In this document: positions 17,006 through 18,125 of the stretch, in pieces | How the letters are laid out: each line of letters begins with the position of its first letter | Position numbering within the stretch: position 1 is the first letter of the stretch | DNA from: CALAZP01 sp041164265 | Lineage (GTDB): Bacteria > Bacteroidota > Bacteroidia > Chitinophagales > Saprospiraceae | Direction: 5' to 3' | NCBI GenBank assembly: GCA_041164265.1 | Contig: JBEAPR010000112.1 | Location: 1 to 18,125, forward strand | Length of the DNA: 18,125 bases | Program-made: the position numbers and the translations under genes | Notes under the pieces: model-generated | Told to the model about the DNA's origin: nothing | Seen by the model: only the letters and a program-made list of their open reading frames with translations | Databases searched by the model: none

Positions 17006-17677
17006 ATGGGGCCTCAAAATCCTTTTGACATTAATCCAAACGAAATAGTTGTATCGAACCAAATAGCTAATTTATGGGTGGCCATTCTGATATCTTTTTT
17101 AGCTTTTACACTTCTTTTTACCCTTTTAAGACCTTTAATGGTGCGGTGCCTGCTTGCATTTGCATCGGTCAATGATTTTAAACAACTCTTTAAAGACATT
17201 CACGCTAAAGGAACTTTTGTTTTTATTTTTCCATTTATTGTAGCTGTTTTCTCCTTTGCAATATTTAGCAATTTCCTTTTCTCCAAATGGTTGGTTTACC
17301 AAATTTTTTTGGTTTTATGCTTGACAATACTGGTAAAATTTGTCGCTATTAGAACAGTAGGTCTGCTTTATGGATTCAAAATAGCATCTCATTATTATTC
17401 TTACTCTATTGTTATTTTTTATATAGTGCTTGGAACCTTATTGGCTCCAATTAATTTGTTTTTATTGTTTCCTAATTCAGACTTGGAACAAGTTCTTCTT
17501 TTTATCGGAATTTTATTCTCAATCACGATGTTTATCCTTCGCTATATTCGAGTGGCCCAAGTTAATTTCGCTTTGGTGTCTCCTAACAAGTTTCACTTTT
17601 TATTGTATATTTGCACGCTAGAATTAGGACCTTTTTTGGTTATATACAAACTGATTTTTAGTCAGTTAACTCTATAA
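17006..17677 (+). CDS. DUF4271-type integral membrane protein
   Basis: The product from the ATG at 17006 is 223 residues with about six hydrophobic segments (roughly 22-42, 68-88, 91-112, 127-150, 158-178 and 192-213). The C-terminal motif FHFLLYICTLELGPFLVIYKL-like ending, with its conserved FHF...CTLE...P pattern, is characteristic of the DUF4271 family, known in Bacteroidota and without assigned function. A TTG at 16976 would add ten residues; I prefer the ATG because the extension is not clearly part of the family and ATG is the stronger codon, but this is not settled. hemD follows 17 bases later, an arrangement I recall as recurring in this phylum, so a link to haem synthesis or the envelope is possible but unproven. 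Confidence 0.85.
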   Translation: MGPQNPFDINPNEIVVSNQIANLWVAILISFLAFTLLFTLLRPLMVRCLLAFASVNDFKQLFKDIHAKGTFVFIFPFIVAVFSFAIFSNFLFSKWLVYQIFLVLCLTILVKFVAIRTVGLLYGFKIASHYYSYSIVIFYIVLGTLLAPINLFLLFPNSDLEQVLLFIGILFSITMFILRYIRVAQVNFALVSPNKFHFLLYICTLELGPFLVIYKLIFSQLTL

Positions 17678-17694
17678 GCAAAATTTAAATTGGG

Positions 17695-18125
17695 ATGACA
17701 GCGAAAGGAAAAATCTTGGAACAGAAATATAAAAAAGTAAGGACCATTTTAATATCTCAACCAAAACCGACTAGGTCTCCTTACTATGATTTGGAAAAGC
17801 GTTATAATCTGCAGATAGATTGGCGCCCTTTCATTCATGTTGAAGAGGTCTCTTCTAAAGAGTTTCGAAAAGAAAGAATCAAACTAGAAGATTTCACCGC
17901 GATTATATTCACCAGTAAAAACTCTATCGATCATTTTTTTAGGGTCTGTGAAGAATTAAGAGTCAAAATGTCTGCCGACACCAAATATTTTTGTTTGACG
18001 GAAGCCATTTCCAATTATCTCCAAAAATTCATAGTTTATCGCAAAAGAAAAGTATTTGTAGGTGTTCGTGTAATTGAAGACTTAGATCAATATTTCAAAA
18101 AACATAAAACTGAAAAGTTTTTACT
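17695..18125 (+). CDS. hemD: Uroporphyrinogen-III synthase, N-terminal part (cut by window edge)
   Basis: An ATG at 17695 opens a frame that runs off the right edge, giving about 143 residues of an expected 250 or so. HemD closes and inverts ring D of hydroxymethylbilane to form uroporphyrinogen III, the precursor of haem and corrinoids, in the cytoplasm. Visible features fit the first half of the enzyme: ILISQPKPTRSPYYDLEKRY near the start, the middle IIFTSKNSIDHFF (the SxxxV/I segment common to the family), and YFCLTEAISNYL with VFVG after it. It lies 17 bases behind the DUF4271 gene and is probably cotranscribed. The family diverges greatly in sequence, so the call also relies on this neighbourhood. 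Confidence 0.88.
   Translation, partial: MTAKGKILEQKYKKVRTILISQPKPTRSPYYDLEKRYNLQIDWRPFIHVEEVSSKEFRKERIKLEDFTAIIFTSKNSIDHFFRVCEELRVKMSADTKYFCLTEAISNYLQKFIVYRKRKVFVGVRVIEDLDQYFKKHKTEKFL

Overview
The window is an AT-rich chromosomal segment from a member of the Bacteroidota. Evidence for this is a PorZ-like type IX secretion (T9SS) component, a large surface protein with a C-terminal T9SS sorting domain, SprB-like and CARDB-like modules, a DUF4271-hemD pair, a BshA-type bacillithiol glycosyltransferase, promoter candidates of the Bacteroidota type (TAnnTTTG at -7) and general absence of Shine-Dalgarno sites. I cannot place it reliably below phylum level.

Layout. (1) Bases 1-3326, minus strand: an M16-family protein lacking the zinc motif, then mreB, mreC and the start of mreD, packed as one probable operon for rod-shape and cell-wall synthesis. 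(2) Bases 3408-7479, plus strand: dnaN (sliding clamp), nadD (NAD synthesis) and porZ (T9SS), with a 17-base gap and then a 4-base overlap, so probably one transcript. (3) Bases 7490-11584, minus strand: bshA and, upstream of it, a large T9SS-exported multidomain protein split by a single -1 frameshift near base 10415. (4) Bases 11683-14478, plus strand: a MerR-type regulator with a CarH/LitR-like C-terminal region that has lost the cobalamin-ligating histidine, then a long-chain acyl-CoA ligase. (5) Bases 14508-16809, minus strand: a membrane-anchored PpiD/SurA-like peptidyl-prolyl isomerase followed by a previously unlisted 40-codon ORF for a tiny membrane protein. (6) Bases 17006-18125, plus strand: a DUF4271 membrane protein and the start of hemD.

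Most of the window is housekeeping. No mobile element, CRISPR array, tRNA, rRNA or phage gene was seen, and no stretch over 300 bases lacks a gene. No clearly new multi-gene system is visible. The points worth following up are the frameshifted surface protein, the hidden 40-aa ORF next to the PpiD-like gene, the 15-base palindrome at the predicted start of the PpiD-like transcript, the MerR protein without its cobalamin ligand, the solitary inactive-type M16 protein ahead of mreB, and a G7 tract inside porZ.
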